From Pilatotrama ljubarskyi (taxonomy: Eukaryota > Basidiomycota > Agaricomycetes > Polyporales > Polyporaceae), in NCBI GenBank assembly GCA_022385805.1, contig MU277671.1, positions 1,000,808 to 1,064,807 on the forward strand: DNA of 64,000 nucleotides, in the 5' to 3' direction. The stretch's first letter is position 1. Each line of letters opens with the position of its first letter. Positions 45,403 through 57,438 of this stretch are shown in pieces. A program made the translations under genes and the position numbers. The notes below the pieces were generated by a model. That model searched no databases. It saw only the letters and a list, made by a program, of their open reading frames with translations, and had not been told where the DNA came from.

Positions 45403-48088
45403 TCAGAAGCCTGCTAGCTCGAGACCCTTCCGAATGTCCGCGTGCTGCATTTCAGCCTGCTGAATCTCCTGGCTCTTCATCCAGAAAGAGCCCTGGTCCT
45501 TCTCCCCTGCAACAGCGATATTCGTCTCCATGTATGCCACGACGCCCATGTCCTCGGCGAAAGAGTACGTCTTGTGCTGGTGACGGGTAATCGCCTCGAC
45601 GGACTCGTACCACTTCTCTCGCTTCTCGAAGTTGATGAGCGACAGCGGGCTGCTCGAACTCGATGATGATGAGAGGATGACAATGTTATCGGGGGCCTCA
45701 GTGTTCGCCAGCTGCATGTCCGCCAGATACATGCTGATGACGGGAATGCAAGGCCCGTCCACTGCGCGTTGCGAGAGGCGGTACGCTGAAAAACTCCCCG
45801 TGGGATCGTGATACTTCGCCAGCTGTTCGAGCTGCGATCGCCGCCCGACGTGCGCCCAGGTAAGATGCAACCGATTAACGACAGGACTAGACAGCGCCTC
45901 GACGATGGCGTGCATTGCGGCAAAATTATGCAGGTTCTTGCATTTCTGTTCGGCGTCGTATGTGAGAAACGTCCAGTGACGGATGTTGCGGAACACCAAC
46001 TCACCTCGGCAACCTTGATCCAGAACTCGATTGTGTCCGATCTCTTGCCCATGCCCTCCGTGTTGAGAATGCTCATCTTGACCCAGGCGCCGAGCTTGTC
46101 GTTGAATCCGTTGAACGCCACCAGGTTCTTCACCCCGTTACCAGTCTGCGACTTGACCCAGTTGAGGCAGTCCGATATGCGGATCTTGGCATACAGCTTC
46201 TGCTCGTGCATGCACAGATGTTCGGCTAGCAGCAGTGTGTCCATCCGTAACAAGTCCCCTTTGGAACTCTTGCTTTTCTTGGGTCGCGAGACAGCAGAGA
46301 CAGGCGTAGACGGGATGACCGACATCTGCGGCGCGTTAAACAGTAGCCATACCAGGCTCAATGCTGCCACTCACAAAGCGTTCCAGAGCCTTGAGAACCT
46401 CGCGCGCGGGAGCGGCGAGCTGCGGTGGGCTCGTGATCGAAGAGACGAAGTCAACGAGACGTCGTGCGAGGTAAGCGTCGTCATGGAGGAGGCCGAACTC
46501 CTCCGTCCATTCGTGGAGCACAGCAAGTACTCGACGCCGGGCAGGCTTGAGTTTCTTCTCTTTCCACTGCTCGAGCTCCTTCAAGTTGAGAGCGGTTGGG
46601 TGGCTGATGTTGTACTGCTCCAGCAGAAGGTCAAATACCTCCTCGGCAGTAGCAAAGGATTTGAACGTGGTCAAGAACGCGTGCCTGTATCTTGTCTCCA
46701 GCGAAGGTTCTGGCAGTGCGAGGTGAATTGCAGAAACGACCGCTACTCGATCCGACTCACTTGGGAAGTCTACCGTCAACCGCTCTACAAGGGCGCGCAG
46801 AGTACCTGCAGCGACGTTCCCCTCCGCGTCCAGTTGGATCTCATCGTCTCCATACACAGGTCGCAGGTACCAGGTCCCATGGACAAGCCGAGCGTCATGG
46901 AATGCTTGCGCTTCGTCGTCTCCGGTGATTTGCCTGACCTTGTCAGAACGATGACTAACGGCCTTTGTGGAACGTGTGAATGCATCGAATGACTCCGCCA
47001 CTACCGGACTCGAGATGAGATACTCCAGCTCTTCGACATTGTGTGCTTCGAAGAGAGTTGTGAGCCGGCTGAGTGAAGACTGGTCGTCTATCAGGAGGGG
47101 ACGACGCCGGAGGTGGCGGACGACGGCAGGCTTTCCGGATTCTGACCGGGATCTTTGATGCTCGGATGGAGTCGTTTCGGCAGATGGCAGCGAGAGACTA
47201 CGTCGACGGGAGGGGGTTCGTGGGGTAGATGGCATAGGACTCTTATCAGTAGGCGGAGGCGAGGTGACCGTGATCACCTGCACGCCCTCTTCTAGCGTAG
47301 GCCGCGGTCTTGCTCTCCGCCTAGAGATGATCGCGTCTGTGGGAGAGAGCTCAGACTCTATCTCCAAGAAGTTGCCGTCTATCCCTTCATGCGGCGGAAC
47401 CAGGGGACTCAGCACGTTTGCCAAGCTCGGGCGGCGGGCGGGGTCAGGCCCATGCTGAATGATCGGCACCTTCATAGAGTAAGCGGAGGTCGAGTTAACG
47501 TCTAAGGGCAGATGCACCTTATCGCCGTTGACAAGCGGCATCCACTCATACCTGCGCTGTTCTCCTTCGGGACCGGCAGAGAAAGGGTCGGACAATTGTT
47601 CCGGGGAAGGATGGAACTTGTCGGAGTCCTCCTGGTAGATAGCTACATTCCCATTGCCATTTCGCAACTTGTCCGCGAGTGCATCTGAGATCGGCTCCAC
47701 GAAGGCACTGGGGATCCAGCCGACGGTATTGTCCTCAGGGCGAATCGCAGCCCACCACCCCTGAAACAGTCTTCAGTGGCCATATAGCGGTGTCTAGAGG
47801 AGCTCGACCTACAGTATCCTCCTTCTTCACGATGTCTAGGATGTCATTCCTACGGAAAGACAGCTGACTGCTATCCTCTGCGTCGTAGTCGTATAGACAG
47901 AGCACGTAGAAGAGCTCCGCAGACGTCGGGGTCAGAGTCTCTTCCGAAGAGTTCGCCAGGCTGGTACGCTCCGGAGACTGTGCAGAAGGCGGCGTGGCGA
48001 GCTCGGGACTCGACAAATTCGGGTCTATCCAGAGTCGAGGGAGAGGAGCGCCGCGTTTCGAAGGGAGAGTAGGATGTGGACCAGCCAT
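45403..48088 (-). CDS. CDC25: Ras guanine-nucleotide exchange factor, SH3 + RasGEF-N + RasGEF
   Basis: Exons 48088-47813, 47760-46375, 46325-46005 and 45945-45403 join in phase 0 to 841 residues. An SH3 domain spans about 60-117 (CLYDYDAEDSSQLSFRRND, GWWAAI, GWIPSAFV). A Ser/Pro-rich linker follows. The RasGEF N-terminal motif starts near 390 (VAAGTLRALVERLTVDF, HAFLTTFKSFATAEEVFDLL). The catalytic CDC25-homology domain fills about 585-820 (LLLAEHLCMHEQKLYAKI, KCKNLHNFAAMHAIVEAL, CIPVISMYLADMQLA). This is the layout of Cdc25 of yeasts and other fungi, which loads GTP on Ras at the plasma membrane and feeds the cAMP pathway. The start at 48088 (MAGPHPTLPSKRG) is the first ATG of the frame. A Ser run (SSSSSSSS) interrupts the end of the catalytic domain before FEKREKWYESVEAI. 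Confidence 0.93.
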
Positions 48089-49386
48089 GTACGAGCAGCC
48101 TTCAACACTGCATGCGTTGACACTTCACAGATCCAAAGAGAGCGAGACAAGGAGGGACGACGAGCTTGGAAATGCGGTCAGTTAGTAGTATGGGGAAAGT
48201 GTGTATATCTGCAGCGCAGCATCCCATGAGTATGGGCGTCCTCTGACAGTGACCATCACCATCGTGATTGAACCCAAGAACACCTAGATCCTTGCCTTAT
48301 CGAGCCCGAGTAGACGCGGAACCTTCGGTTGCGTGGATTGACGGAGTGAGCGTAAATACGTGGTGCCTTGCGTATACTCAGCCTTCGAGATCTTCGCTAG
48401 TTGAAAAGTGGACAGGCGGGAAAGCCGACGCCTATTCGTGACTGTAGGGTGAGTACCATACATAGGCCGTGGGGCTCGAGCATATCCGGACGCTCATGCA
48501 CCGGGGCGCTCTGCAGTGGCGGTTCACCTTCCCCCGCCCGTGTGGGTGATACTAGCCTTGTATTCGCAGGATGCCAAGGACTGGCGCGGTGATAACTGGC
48601 TCCAACTATCGTGAACGTCTTGATTGCACATGTCCATGGCCATGCGGGCGCATACCAGGCTGGTCAAAGAGACGTCGGGGATCGCAGAACGGCTGACGTG
48701 TCTGTCCCGCATGCATACCGGACGGAAGCTACTGAGACCGCATTGTTGAAGGGGGAAAAAGGGATGAGCGAGGCGTTATGTCGTGGGACACCGGTGCCGC
48801 TACCTGGAGTCGCAGACATTGAGTGAATGATAGATCAGTTCTCGGCCTGCGGGCGTGGGCTTCATCCGTCAGTTGCATGGTAACCTTTCCCAAAAGTGCG
48901 AAAGAGTCGGTCTGCGCATCGTCCATCTCCTTCCGTAGATGCGGGCCCTGGGCCCGAACCCGTGCGTGCGGCGGAGATTCGGCGACCGCGTAGTGCTCTT
49001 GAACATGAAGTTGTCGACATCCGCATCTCCGCGATGGGATAGCTTGACCGTACTGGTACTGCGCTCAAATGTGATGAGAGCGCTTCGAATGGTTCGAGTA
49101 CTCGGATACATCGATTTTGAGGAGTGCATGGAGGATTTCAAGCATGATTGGGTCAGATTGTTGCAAGACTTCCAAGTTTCAAAGCTTCATGTCCTGGAGC
49201 CCTGGAGCTCGAGACCTGAGCCAACGTTGCGGGGACATCTCGGCTACCGCCGGCGCCCTGTGGCCAGATCTGATCTGATCTAGGGGAAACGGGCGCTCCT
49301 CCACTGGGCGAGTGCTACCAAGGCTCATTCAAACACATCTGCAGCCTGCCTTTACATCACCCCCTGCGACAGAGCACTCGTTGAAC
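48089..49386. other. Divergent intergenic region (RasGEF / IST1)
   Basis: These 1.3 kb separate two diverging genes. A plus-strand ORF at 48939-49283 and its antisense partner are both open and neither shows domain sequence, so no gene is called. Confidence 0.5.
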
Positions 49387-50621
49387 ATGGTGCCCTGGAA
49401 CTCTGCCAAAGCAAAGGTAACGTCACAGGTCACTACCCGTACGCGCCTGCAGCATGATTTATTGCCGAACGATTCAGGTTCAGCTTCGGTACAATCGGTC
49501 AATGATTGGAACAAGGCTCATTCTTATCCTCCTCTCTCCAGGCTCGGTGTACAGAGGTTGCGTACCCTGCAAGAGAAGAAGAACGCCCAAGCAAAGTCCG
49601 CGCGGAGAGATATAGCTCTCTTGCTCGAGAAAGGCAAGGTGGAAACCGCGAGGATCAAGGTCGAGAACAGTGAGTGCACGAGCTCGCACGGGGTCGATCA
49701 CGGATGACTAGACGGACACCCCAGTCATTAATGAAGACGTATACGTCGAGCTGCTCGAACTTCTGGAGCTGTACTGCGAACTCCTCATATCGCGCTTTGG
49801 CCTGCTCGATCAGAGGTGAGCACGTTTCTCCTCCGCTCGCCCTTCCATTGACGAACCCATCGATTGTGCGGGTAGCACGCGAGAGCCGGATCCTGGCGTC
49901 AGTGAAGGTGTCTGTGCTATAATCTATGCCGCGCCTAGGACGGAATTGAAAGGTACGCCGCTACCTCCTCGTTCCAACCGCCGTACCGACGCATCCGACC
50001 AGAACTGCACATCCTTCGCGACATCTTGATGCACAAATTCGGCCGCGAGTTCTCGATTGCGGTAATGGAGAACAAAGATGGTTGCGTCAGTGAACGCGTG
50101 AGTATTGTCAATACGTTTGCCTACGCCCTCACTTGACCGGCAGATACCAGATCACGCGGAAACTGGACATATCCACACCCCCTCCAGCACTGGTTGACGC
50201 CTATCTCAGCGAGATCGCTAAGGGCTACGGCGTGCCATGGTCCCCTCGGAAGGCGGGTGACGATGACGGTGGACCTGAAGGAGGCGTCAAGGTGGGCGTG
50301 TCAGTTACAAACCAGCCGCACGGAACCGCTTATACTCGTATGGATATATAGCTGAGCTCGGAAGAGTCAGAGAAGAAGGAGTCTTCCGCCGCTCTGGACT
50401 CGCCAAAGCCGCTCGACGCTGCAGCGATATCGGCGGAAGCCAGGAGCGCGGGCGTACGTACGCCCAAGCTTCCCGAAGTTCCCGTGGAAGAGGAGGAAGC
50501 GCCGCGTGCGGAGAAGTCGGCGGGGGTGGGGGGCCTTCCTGCGGATCCCGCTGCGAAAGAGGCTCAAGAGGACGAGTTCACGGCGTTGGCGAGGCGTTTC
50601 GAGGCATTGAAGAAGCGGTAG
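49387..50621 (+). CDS. IST1: IST1, ESCRT-III-associated protein
   Basis: Exons 49387-49416, 49478-49488, 49542-49669, 49725-49815, 49876-49952, 50003-50097, 50151-50291 and 50352-50621 join with matching phases to 280 residues. The N-terminal 190 residues are the Ist1 helical domain: LGVQRLRTLQEKKNAQAK, RRDIALLLEKGKVETARIK, YVELLELLELYCELL, ICAIIYAAPR-like CAIIYAAPRTEL, ELHILRDILMHKFGREF and ALVDAYLSEIAKGYGVPW. Ist1 binds ESCRT-III Did2 and regulates Vps4 in endosomal sorting and membrane scission. A Glu/Pro/Ala-rich linker leads to the C-terminal helix FTALARRFEALKKR, which has MIM-like spacing (L..RF..L) for the Vps4 MIT domain. The second exon is an 11-nt micro-exon coding Val-Gln-Leu-Arg; without it the conserved first helix is broken and the frame is lost. 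Confidence 0.93.
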
Positions 50622-53600
50622 GCCGTGCTGCAGCAGCGCCGGAGATACCAAGCGTCGTTGTAGGTTCGTAGAGGATTGTATGATTCGCATCTTGTGTACC
50701 ATCGGGGGAAGTGCTTCTGAACTAGGAAGCGCTCTCCGCTGAGGTGAGTGCGACACGTTTCTCGTGCCTCAGACCGGCGGAGCATTCGAGATCACGGATT
50801 TAGTGACTGTCTCGCATCAGGTTCTCGGACGCGTGTGCGATCTCGGGTCGAACTCGTCCAAATGACGTGAAACGAGCCATTCGGCATGAAAGCACCCACT
50901 CAGTACTCCCAGCTGTTCAAACGTTCACACGTCACAGACACAGCAGCGGTGACATGGGAAGGTCCGCTTGCAATTGTAGGGCTGGTACACCAAAGAGTCT
51001 AGGTGATTCACTCAAGCTTTCGCGTACTCTCTTGAGGTAAGCAAAGCAGGGTCGATATCGTTCAGGGGTCCACGGGGCGCATCGCGAGTCATTGACATTC
51101 AAGCCTCATGTGGAATGGCAGATATTAGATAGGCGCAGATTGCATTGCGCGAAGCAGCCGACAGTGCTAAGTGATGTGGCACATCCCGAGGATCTCGAGG
51201 CCGTAGCTCACATCATTACCGGCTACATAGGCAAGCTGTACGCGAGCCGCAAGTCACGCGCGGACGGTGCATTGTCCACATGCTAGAATCGTATAGGACG
51301 CACCTGCGGATCCACGCATCGGCGGAAATTTCAATGGAGTGGAGGGAGCATCAGCTGTACTGTGACCGACAGACCGCGTGTCGGACGCAGCTTGCCAAAA
51401 GCTCGGGCGCTCAGTGGCGGATGCACTAAGGGCTAGTACAGTTGTCTCACTGGATACGTTCTCACCTCTGCGATATCCTCGCGCTTGAACACGTCCGCTT
51501 TGCCCGTCGGCTTGAGCAATGAATGCCGTTAGCATTACGGAGTGGACCGTCCGCAGGAAACATGGTGATGGGGCACCCTGCCTCTTCAGCGGCACACGCC
51601 ATGGGAGGAGGGTCACCTCGTAGGAGAGCCGCCAGGGCCTGAGTATTGCGAACGAGGGCATTCGCTTCAGTGCTCTACGCCGCCGTCAGATGCCAATCGT
51701 GTTGGGAACAAGGCCTAGAATTTCCGGGGACGACGTGGGAAGAACGTCGGGAGATATAACATGTATGACGACAGGCAACGACCATGAGTAGTACTCACTT
51801 TCCTGAGGGGATAGTGGCGACACGAGCATTCCCCGGATGCCCGCGTTGCATACTTGCTATGTTCCCAAGTTTACCGCAACGCTCACAGTTCGGTATCAGC
51901 GCTGTCTCGCCGGGAAGACATGCTTTCGGGGCGCCATCCGAGATACCTCGCTCAAGGATGCGCTCATACAAGAACACCGCATCTATACCCGCGAGTAGCG
52001 GTCTTCAATGACGCACTGTAGCGTTGGAGGGTCACGGTGCATCAAGGGTCATCGGATAAGAAGGCCCTCAAGAACGGCGTCCTCCAGATTCCAGACGGGT
52101 CGAGGCTTCGTCGCCGGAGGCCAGAAATACGACGACCTCTCCTCGGTGTCTGCAGCGGTATTTAATACATGATATCAGGACAACTTCTGCAAGACAGCAA
52201 AGTGAACTGACCACGAGCCCTGCACCGACAGTATGCGATGGGTTGACGAAGGGCAGGGCTGCTGGGCTTTGGCAGAAGACAGGTCACGAACTATTGCGCC
52301 CGGCGTTCTCCCGCGATCGCATATAGCAGTTTGGACGAAGTACTCATGTTACGACGTAGGCATGTTGGAGTGCAGTCCGGAGTCTGTACACGGCAAGTCA
52401 GACGTTCGCCCCCTTGGCCCCCGGCGCGTGTTGCGACGTTGAGAACAAAGTCTGCGGACGACCGACAGCTCGTTCTCCGACATCGAACGGACCGGATGGT
52501 CGCTCCGATTGAGTTAAAGAGGCGTCCAACAGCCACAAGAAGCGCGGAATAAACAGATGAGGCTGGGGAAGCGTCTCCTCGCCTTCCAGGCAGAATGCGA
52601 GAAGTGCACAGCGACAGCACAACTTCTCATCGTGTCTGCTCCGCTATGAACAGCACGCACCGGGTTCTGGGCGGGGCTCAGATGTCGATGATATCCGCAT
52701 CCGTCTGCGTTGTTTCCTGTGTTTGGAATTCTGAGCGCAAGCTCCCGAGGATGAGCCGCAAGAGTCGGCAAGACCGTCGTCTGAATAGATCCACCGCGTA
52801 ACTCCTAAACATCAAAATCATATCGTAAGTTGAGGGCTGAAAGCACGTTTGTACTACACAACGATGCAGGACTGCAGTGAGAGCGAGAAGCGATGGCATG
52901 CGCTCTATACTGCTATGTTATGAAAGACGCGTCGTCGAAGAGCGTCCGATGGGAAGTCGTAGGAAGGGGTGCAAGAACGGCGACGGCGAGTCAAGCTCTC
53001 TCCGCCGAGCCGCCGACAAGCAAAGGGCGGTGCTCGGGTTCGGAGCGGGCGGCGAGAGGGCGAGGCAGGCATGAGAGGATTCGGAAGAGCGTAAGCCAAA
53101 GAATTGAGTAGAGACTGGCACCGGGGGACGGTGTTCGTCCATCACGAACGCGTGCCCGTGGAAGCGGTTGGGTGCAATCAAGATCTGGTCAAAGGAGTTT
53201 GCGAGATGCGCAGGCCGCTGGAGAAGGCAAACGGAAGAGCATGCAGTCCGGACTGGGCGAGCGCAGGCTGGTTCTGGGGCCGAGCGTCCGTCTGTGCTGG
53301 CAAGCTTTGATGCAACGCGGAGGAGACGGATGCCGGGAGAGGCAGGCGAACGGGAGAGAAAGGAACAAACGAACCAGCCGCGTTCTTGCGCTGATTCAAC
53401 CCGCCGGAAGCGGCCCACCAGCTTCCATATCAGGCAGCACCCGTCACCCGTCACCCGGGCTGTCACGCATCGGGGAACGGAGATGCGTCCTCCACCAATC
53501 GCAGCAGAGCACGTGAGTGTCCGATTTGTACGGGACTCGGTTCAAGTCCATGTCCTCCGCCGTTCACTCTCGTATGCCGCGCACCGTATTTAAATCGCCC

Positions 53601-53634
53601 CTTCGTTCGTTCGTCCCCTCCGTTCACAGCCCTC
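50622..53634. other. Intergenic stretch without a clear gene
   Basis: Three kb hold no confident gene. On the minus strand there are isolated coding-like pieces at about 52150-52050 (FWPPATKPRPVWNLEDAVL) and 51977-51795 (FLYERILERGISDGAPKA, ALIPNCERCGKLGNI). They cannot be joined into a full model because stops fall between them. They may be a decayed gene or chance. The last part is the promoter of the methyltransferase gene. Confidence 0.4.
53587..53595 (+). promoter_or_regulatory. TATA-like box of the methyltransferase gene
   Basis: The sequence TATTTAAAT lies about 45 bp upstream of the ATG at 53635, in a pyrimidine-rich setting typical of fungal core promoters. Confidence 0.45.
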
Positions 53635-55220
53635 ATGCTCGTCTCGCCGTCTTCGTCTCACCACCGCCAGATGCAAGTCCTCTACCCCGAGCATCTCATG
53701 TCCTCAACCTTCGACCCCAATGGCGAGGACGACATGGACACTGATGCCGGCTCGGTGGCTTCTGGTCCCAGTTATTGCTTCGCGCCCAGTGTCGTAACTT
53801 CAGCCACTTCACATGATTGGGAGATGCGCTCGGCTTCCCCGGCCCCCTCTGTCTATTCCATGACCAGCTCCTTGAGAGCTGCATCGTATAGACACGAGTT
53901 TGGTCGCGGCATCAACAACTACTCAGAGGTCTACCGCCTGCCGGCGGACGACGAGGAGTTTGAGAGGCTCGGTATGTGCGCGTGGTTAATGCTCTCGTGC
54001 GCAAAGCGTACTGACTCCGTGACAGACCGACAACACCTCATGTTTATGGAGGTCATGGGCAAATACCCCGCATGCTTACCCGAAGTTCTCGCAGACGATA
54101 CCCCAGGTGTCACCAAGACCTGTGTCGACTTGGGTTGTGGAAGCGGCAGCTGGTAACGACATCATGGCTTTGCGGTGATATTCCGTCCCTGATCACCTGT
54201 TTCCAGGATACTGGATGTCGCCCGGGACTTCCCATACTGCAGCGCTGTCGCAGTAGACCTTGTTCCCATGCAGGATGTGTGAGTGCTCGTAGTCAGCAGC
54301 GTCTAGATTGACTGATTGAAGTTTCCGTACGCAGAAATATGCCACCGAACTGCCGGTGAGCTCAAGTGAGATGTCTTCTGATCAGAACATGCAATTTATC
54401 CCTGCTACAGGAGCGAGGTCGACGACATCAACCTCGGCCTTCAGCACTTCTATGGCGCATTCAACGTTGCCCACGCCCGTCTGGTTTCCTCGGGGGTACG
54501 TCTCTGTCTGTATTTGGGCTCGGAATCGGTGCCGCAGGCGCTTAGGGTCCAGATCGCTGTATGATCGAGTCTCAGACCAATCTCCGTTGCTTCTATTTCC
54601 CATATCTGGATCGCTTGTCAAGTTGACTAACGTTTATCTCAGATTCGCGACTACAAAGGGCTGATCGACGAAATGGTGCAAACCTTGCGTTCCCGGGGTC
54701 TCATTCAGCTCGTCGAATTCGATTTCCGAGTGTACGACGCTGACAAGCTACCCATCATGCCTTCACGTCTGGAGGAGGAAACTCCTTGGCTCGCGCGGTG
54801 GATGAACGTCGTCAACATCGCCGTGGAGCAACGAGGAGGCGAGCCGGACGCCGCCAACCACCTGCACCGCTGGGTCTCGGAGCATCCCCTGCTTGAGGAG
54901 CCCGTATATCGCGAGTTCTGGTTCCAGACGGGCCCGTGGAAGAAAGGGGACGACCCTTCCACAGCGCGCGATAATCGGATTGGAGCTATGATGAGGGACG
55001 ATATCCTGGTGCGTTAAATGTCGGGCAAGCATTCCACGCCTCTTGCTCATGATCGTAACAGGCCTTCCTCAAGTCCGGGAGGCCACTTCTCCTCAGCAAC
55101 GATCTCGACATCTCCGTGGTAGACGAGCTCGAGAGCAATGCCGAACGCGAGCTCCTCGAAGCCAGCGCATCAACCTATATCCGCGTACAAAACGTCTACG
55201 CTCGTCGGAAAGCGTATTGA
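53635..55220 (+). CDS. Class I SAM-dependent methyltransferase
   Basis: Exons 53635-53971, 54026-54152, 54207-54278, 54335-54355, 54411-54495, 54643-55008 and 55062-55220 join with matching phases to 388 residues. After a Ser-rich N-terminus comes GRGINNYSEVYRLPADDEEF and a helix DRQHLMFMEVMG. Motif I follows: TCVDLGCGSGSWILDVARDF (SAM-binding Gly loop), then AVAVDLVPMQ, NMPPNC, SEVDDINLGLQHFYGAF and, late, GLIQLVEFDFRVYD. This is the plan of the fungal LaeA/UbiE-like methyltransferases that are numerous in Agaricomycetes. The substrate is not predictable from sequence. The C-terminal helix (VVDELESNAERELLEAS) closes the fold. The gene is convergent with the membrane-protein gene, with 454 bp between the stops. 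Confidence 0.85.
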
Positions 55221-55674
55221 CCATCCTTACCCCTCCCTTCGCTATCGCTTGGACTGCTGTCGATGTATCTTATAACCGCCCTACTATCCGCTCTGCGCTG
55301 TATTCTGTCATCGTGTATATCCTTATCCCCGCTAGGGTCGCAGTGCTGTCGATGAAACTGTTCATACCTTAATGTAACTAGGGATACCGCAATGCCATGC
55401 TGGTTAATATCAAGCTGTTTCGCTCGTGCTGTCGGACCTCACCGTAGACCCGAGATATTTATTAGGATTCGCTTGTACTTACACTGTGATATACTGAAGT
55501 CGACATGAAGGAAAGTGTGTAAGTCTCGTCAAAGAGCGACACGGGTGCACCTGACTGTTACGCACGCAGTCGGGACCCCAGAGAAAACCTGGCAGCACAA
55601 TCAAACGAGAAACATGACAATATCTGAGATCGCTGGCTCTCTCATCCGTGAGGAAACCCGAAACACCCAGACCG
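55221..55674. other. Shared 3' region of two convergent genes
   Basis: About 450 bp lie between the methyltransferase and membrane-protein stops. No gene was recognised. Confidence 0.5.
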
Positions 55675-57438
55675 TCATGCGCCGTACTCAGGCGGCGGCT
55701 CCGAGGACCCGTACTCCGACCTGGGAACGTGCGACCGGTCCAAGCGATCTGCGATGAGCTGAGCGAGCCGGTCAAGCGCCGCCTGCGAGTCGGCGGCCGA
55801 CCCCGTGGATGGACGCGCAGGGACGAGCGGAGCCGGGACGACGCCGGGCGATGCTGCAGCAGCGTTGACGACGGTCGGCTGGCCCCACGAGCTGGAATGA
55901 TCTGACATTGGCGGAGAGGCTGGACTCAGGGCGGGCACCGTGGCCGTGCCCGGCGAAGCCCTCGAGACCGAGCCGCCCTCGTTGGTGAATCTGGACAACT
56001 TGGACACTCGCGAGGCGTTGGCGCTCGCGTTGCGCATGAGCGGCGCTGCGGAGGGTGGCTCTGCGAAAGGGGAATATTGGGCTTCTGTGAGCGCTGGCGT
56101 TGATGCGCGGCGCCTGCGGAGATACCACCAGAGGAGGGCGGCGAGGGTTAACACGAGAGCGACTGCGCCGATGATGGGACCGACGATCGCGCCGGTATTT
56201 GATTTTTTGGCTGTGCCAGAGGACGAAGAAGCGTTCGATGTGGGGAGGGAAGCAAGAGACTGAGTCGAGGAGAGGCTACTGGTGGTACTACCCGACCTGT
56301 ACGATCTCATGTCAGCCCGGAGTCATCGTTGACTGAAGGCCCAGAAAGCGACGAACGCATTGTTAGAGTTGGCAGTCGAGTTGGTTGAGTCGTCGCTGAG
56401 GATGGTGACCGAATTGAGCCAGAACTTGAAACCACCGCCGACTTTGGGAGTGATGTTGACCGTATGTGTATTCTGCGGGTCCAGCCCGTCCTGGTAGAAC
56501 AAGAGCGCATCGCCGATCAACCACATTGTGCTAGCATTGTACGTGTTTGTGTTCCCGTCAAGCGTCTGTTCCCTGCTCAGTACAAGACACTTCATCTGAT
56601 TGTGACAGACTTACGACGTCGTAGGTGAAGCTGCCCCAATTCCGAGACCCGTTAACGGCAACACCAGTGCCTTCGAAAGAGAACGATAGCGACGCGGGAG
56701 GATCATCGACCTCGTAGTACGGCGCAGGATGTTCCTTGCTGGGAATTTGGCCGTTAGGATCGTTCTGCTCCTTCCAGTTGCCGCCGTATTTGACGAAGGT
56801 GGTATTCGTTGCAGGGTACACTGCGGCCTTCGGCGGGCTCGCTCTGGCAGCGCGTCAGTCAACGCGAAGGACGTAACGAAATTCAACATACCCAGCAGCA
56901 AGAGGACGAGAAATGTCAGCCCGGTCGAAAGAGAACATGCTCGAGTTAGAGGCATGCGCTATCAGAGAGACGCGATGCATCTGCTCATGCAGATTATCCT
57001 GAGCGTACAGCTGTCCGTCCTTGGCTGCAAAAGAGGTCGATGCGCCGTCGACAGAGACCTCGTAGGAACAATTCGCAGTCCCATACAGGGCGACACTTGT
57101 GCCTGCGTGTGCTCTGTTTAGAGGATGGCCAAGAGAACTGACAGAGCCGTCCAGCTTACCATAGAACTGGAAGTCGAGGCTCGCTCCCGGGAAGGCTGTA
57201 ATGTGGAGCGAGGTACCGGTCCCATCCTCTCCTCCAGCGTTGTTGAATCCGCCTGAGTCGGAGAACCAAGGCTGCCATCCAGTGCTTGTCCAGTCACCCA
57301 CGCCCCCGTCGCCTGTAACAGGATTTTTATCGGTATTTTCCAAAGCGATAGCACTTGGATACACGGAAGCGTACCTTGGGGATGATAGTTTATGAAGGAG
57401 CTCGTGTCATCGATAGTCACCGTCCAGCCGTTCTCCAT
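55675..57438 (-). CDS. Single-pass membrane protein with two beta-rich outer domains
   Basis: Exons 57438-57375, 57312-56892, 56843-56615, 56565-56357 and 56296-55675 join with matching phases to 514 residues. The first 300 residues are beta-rich and N-glycosylation-prone, with two similar halves: WTSTGWQPWFSDSG, GASLDFQFYGKLDG..ALYGTANCSYEVSVDG, then SLSFSFEGTGVAVNGSRNWG..FTYDVTLDGNTNTYNAS. A Ser-rich stalk precedes one membrane segment at about 344-366 (AIVGPIIGAVALVLTLAALL), ended by WWYLRRRR. A Ser/Pro-rich cytosolic tail closes with EPPPEYGA. This plan is frequent in Agaricomycetes and is usually annotated only as transmembrane protein; a lectin-like or wall-sensor role is inference. No signal peptide is seen: the ATG at 57438 leads directly into the first domain, and a TATAAG element at 57504-57499 leaves little room for an upstream exon. 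Confidence 0.82.

Noticed and set aside
52050..52160. TEA/ATTS DNA-binding domain
   Set aside because: WPP...VWNLEDAVLEGLL recalls the start of a TEA domain, but the expected following helices and the QVGSRLQ motif are absent.
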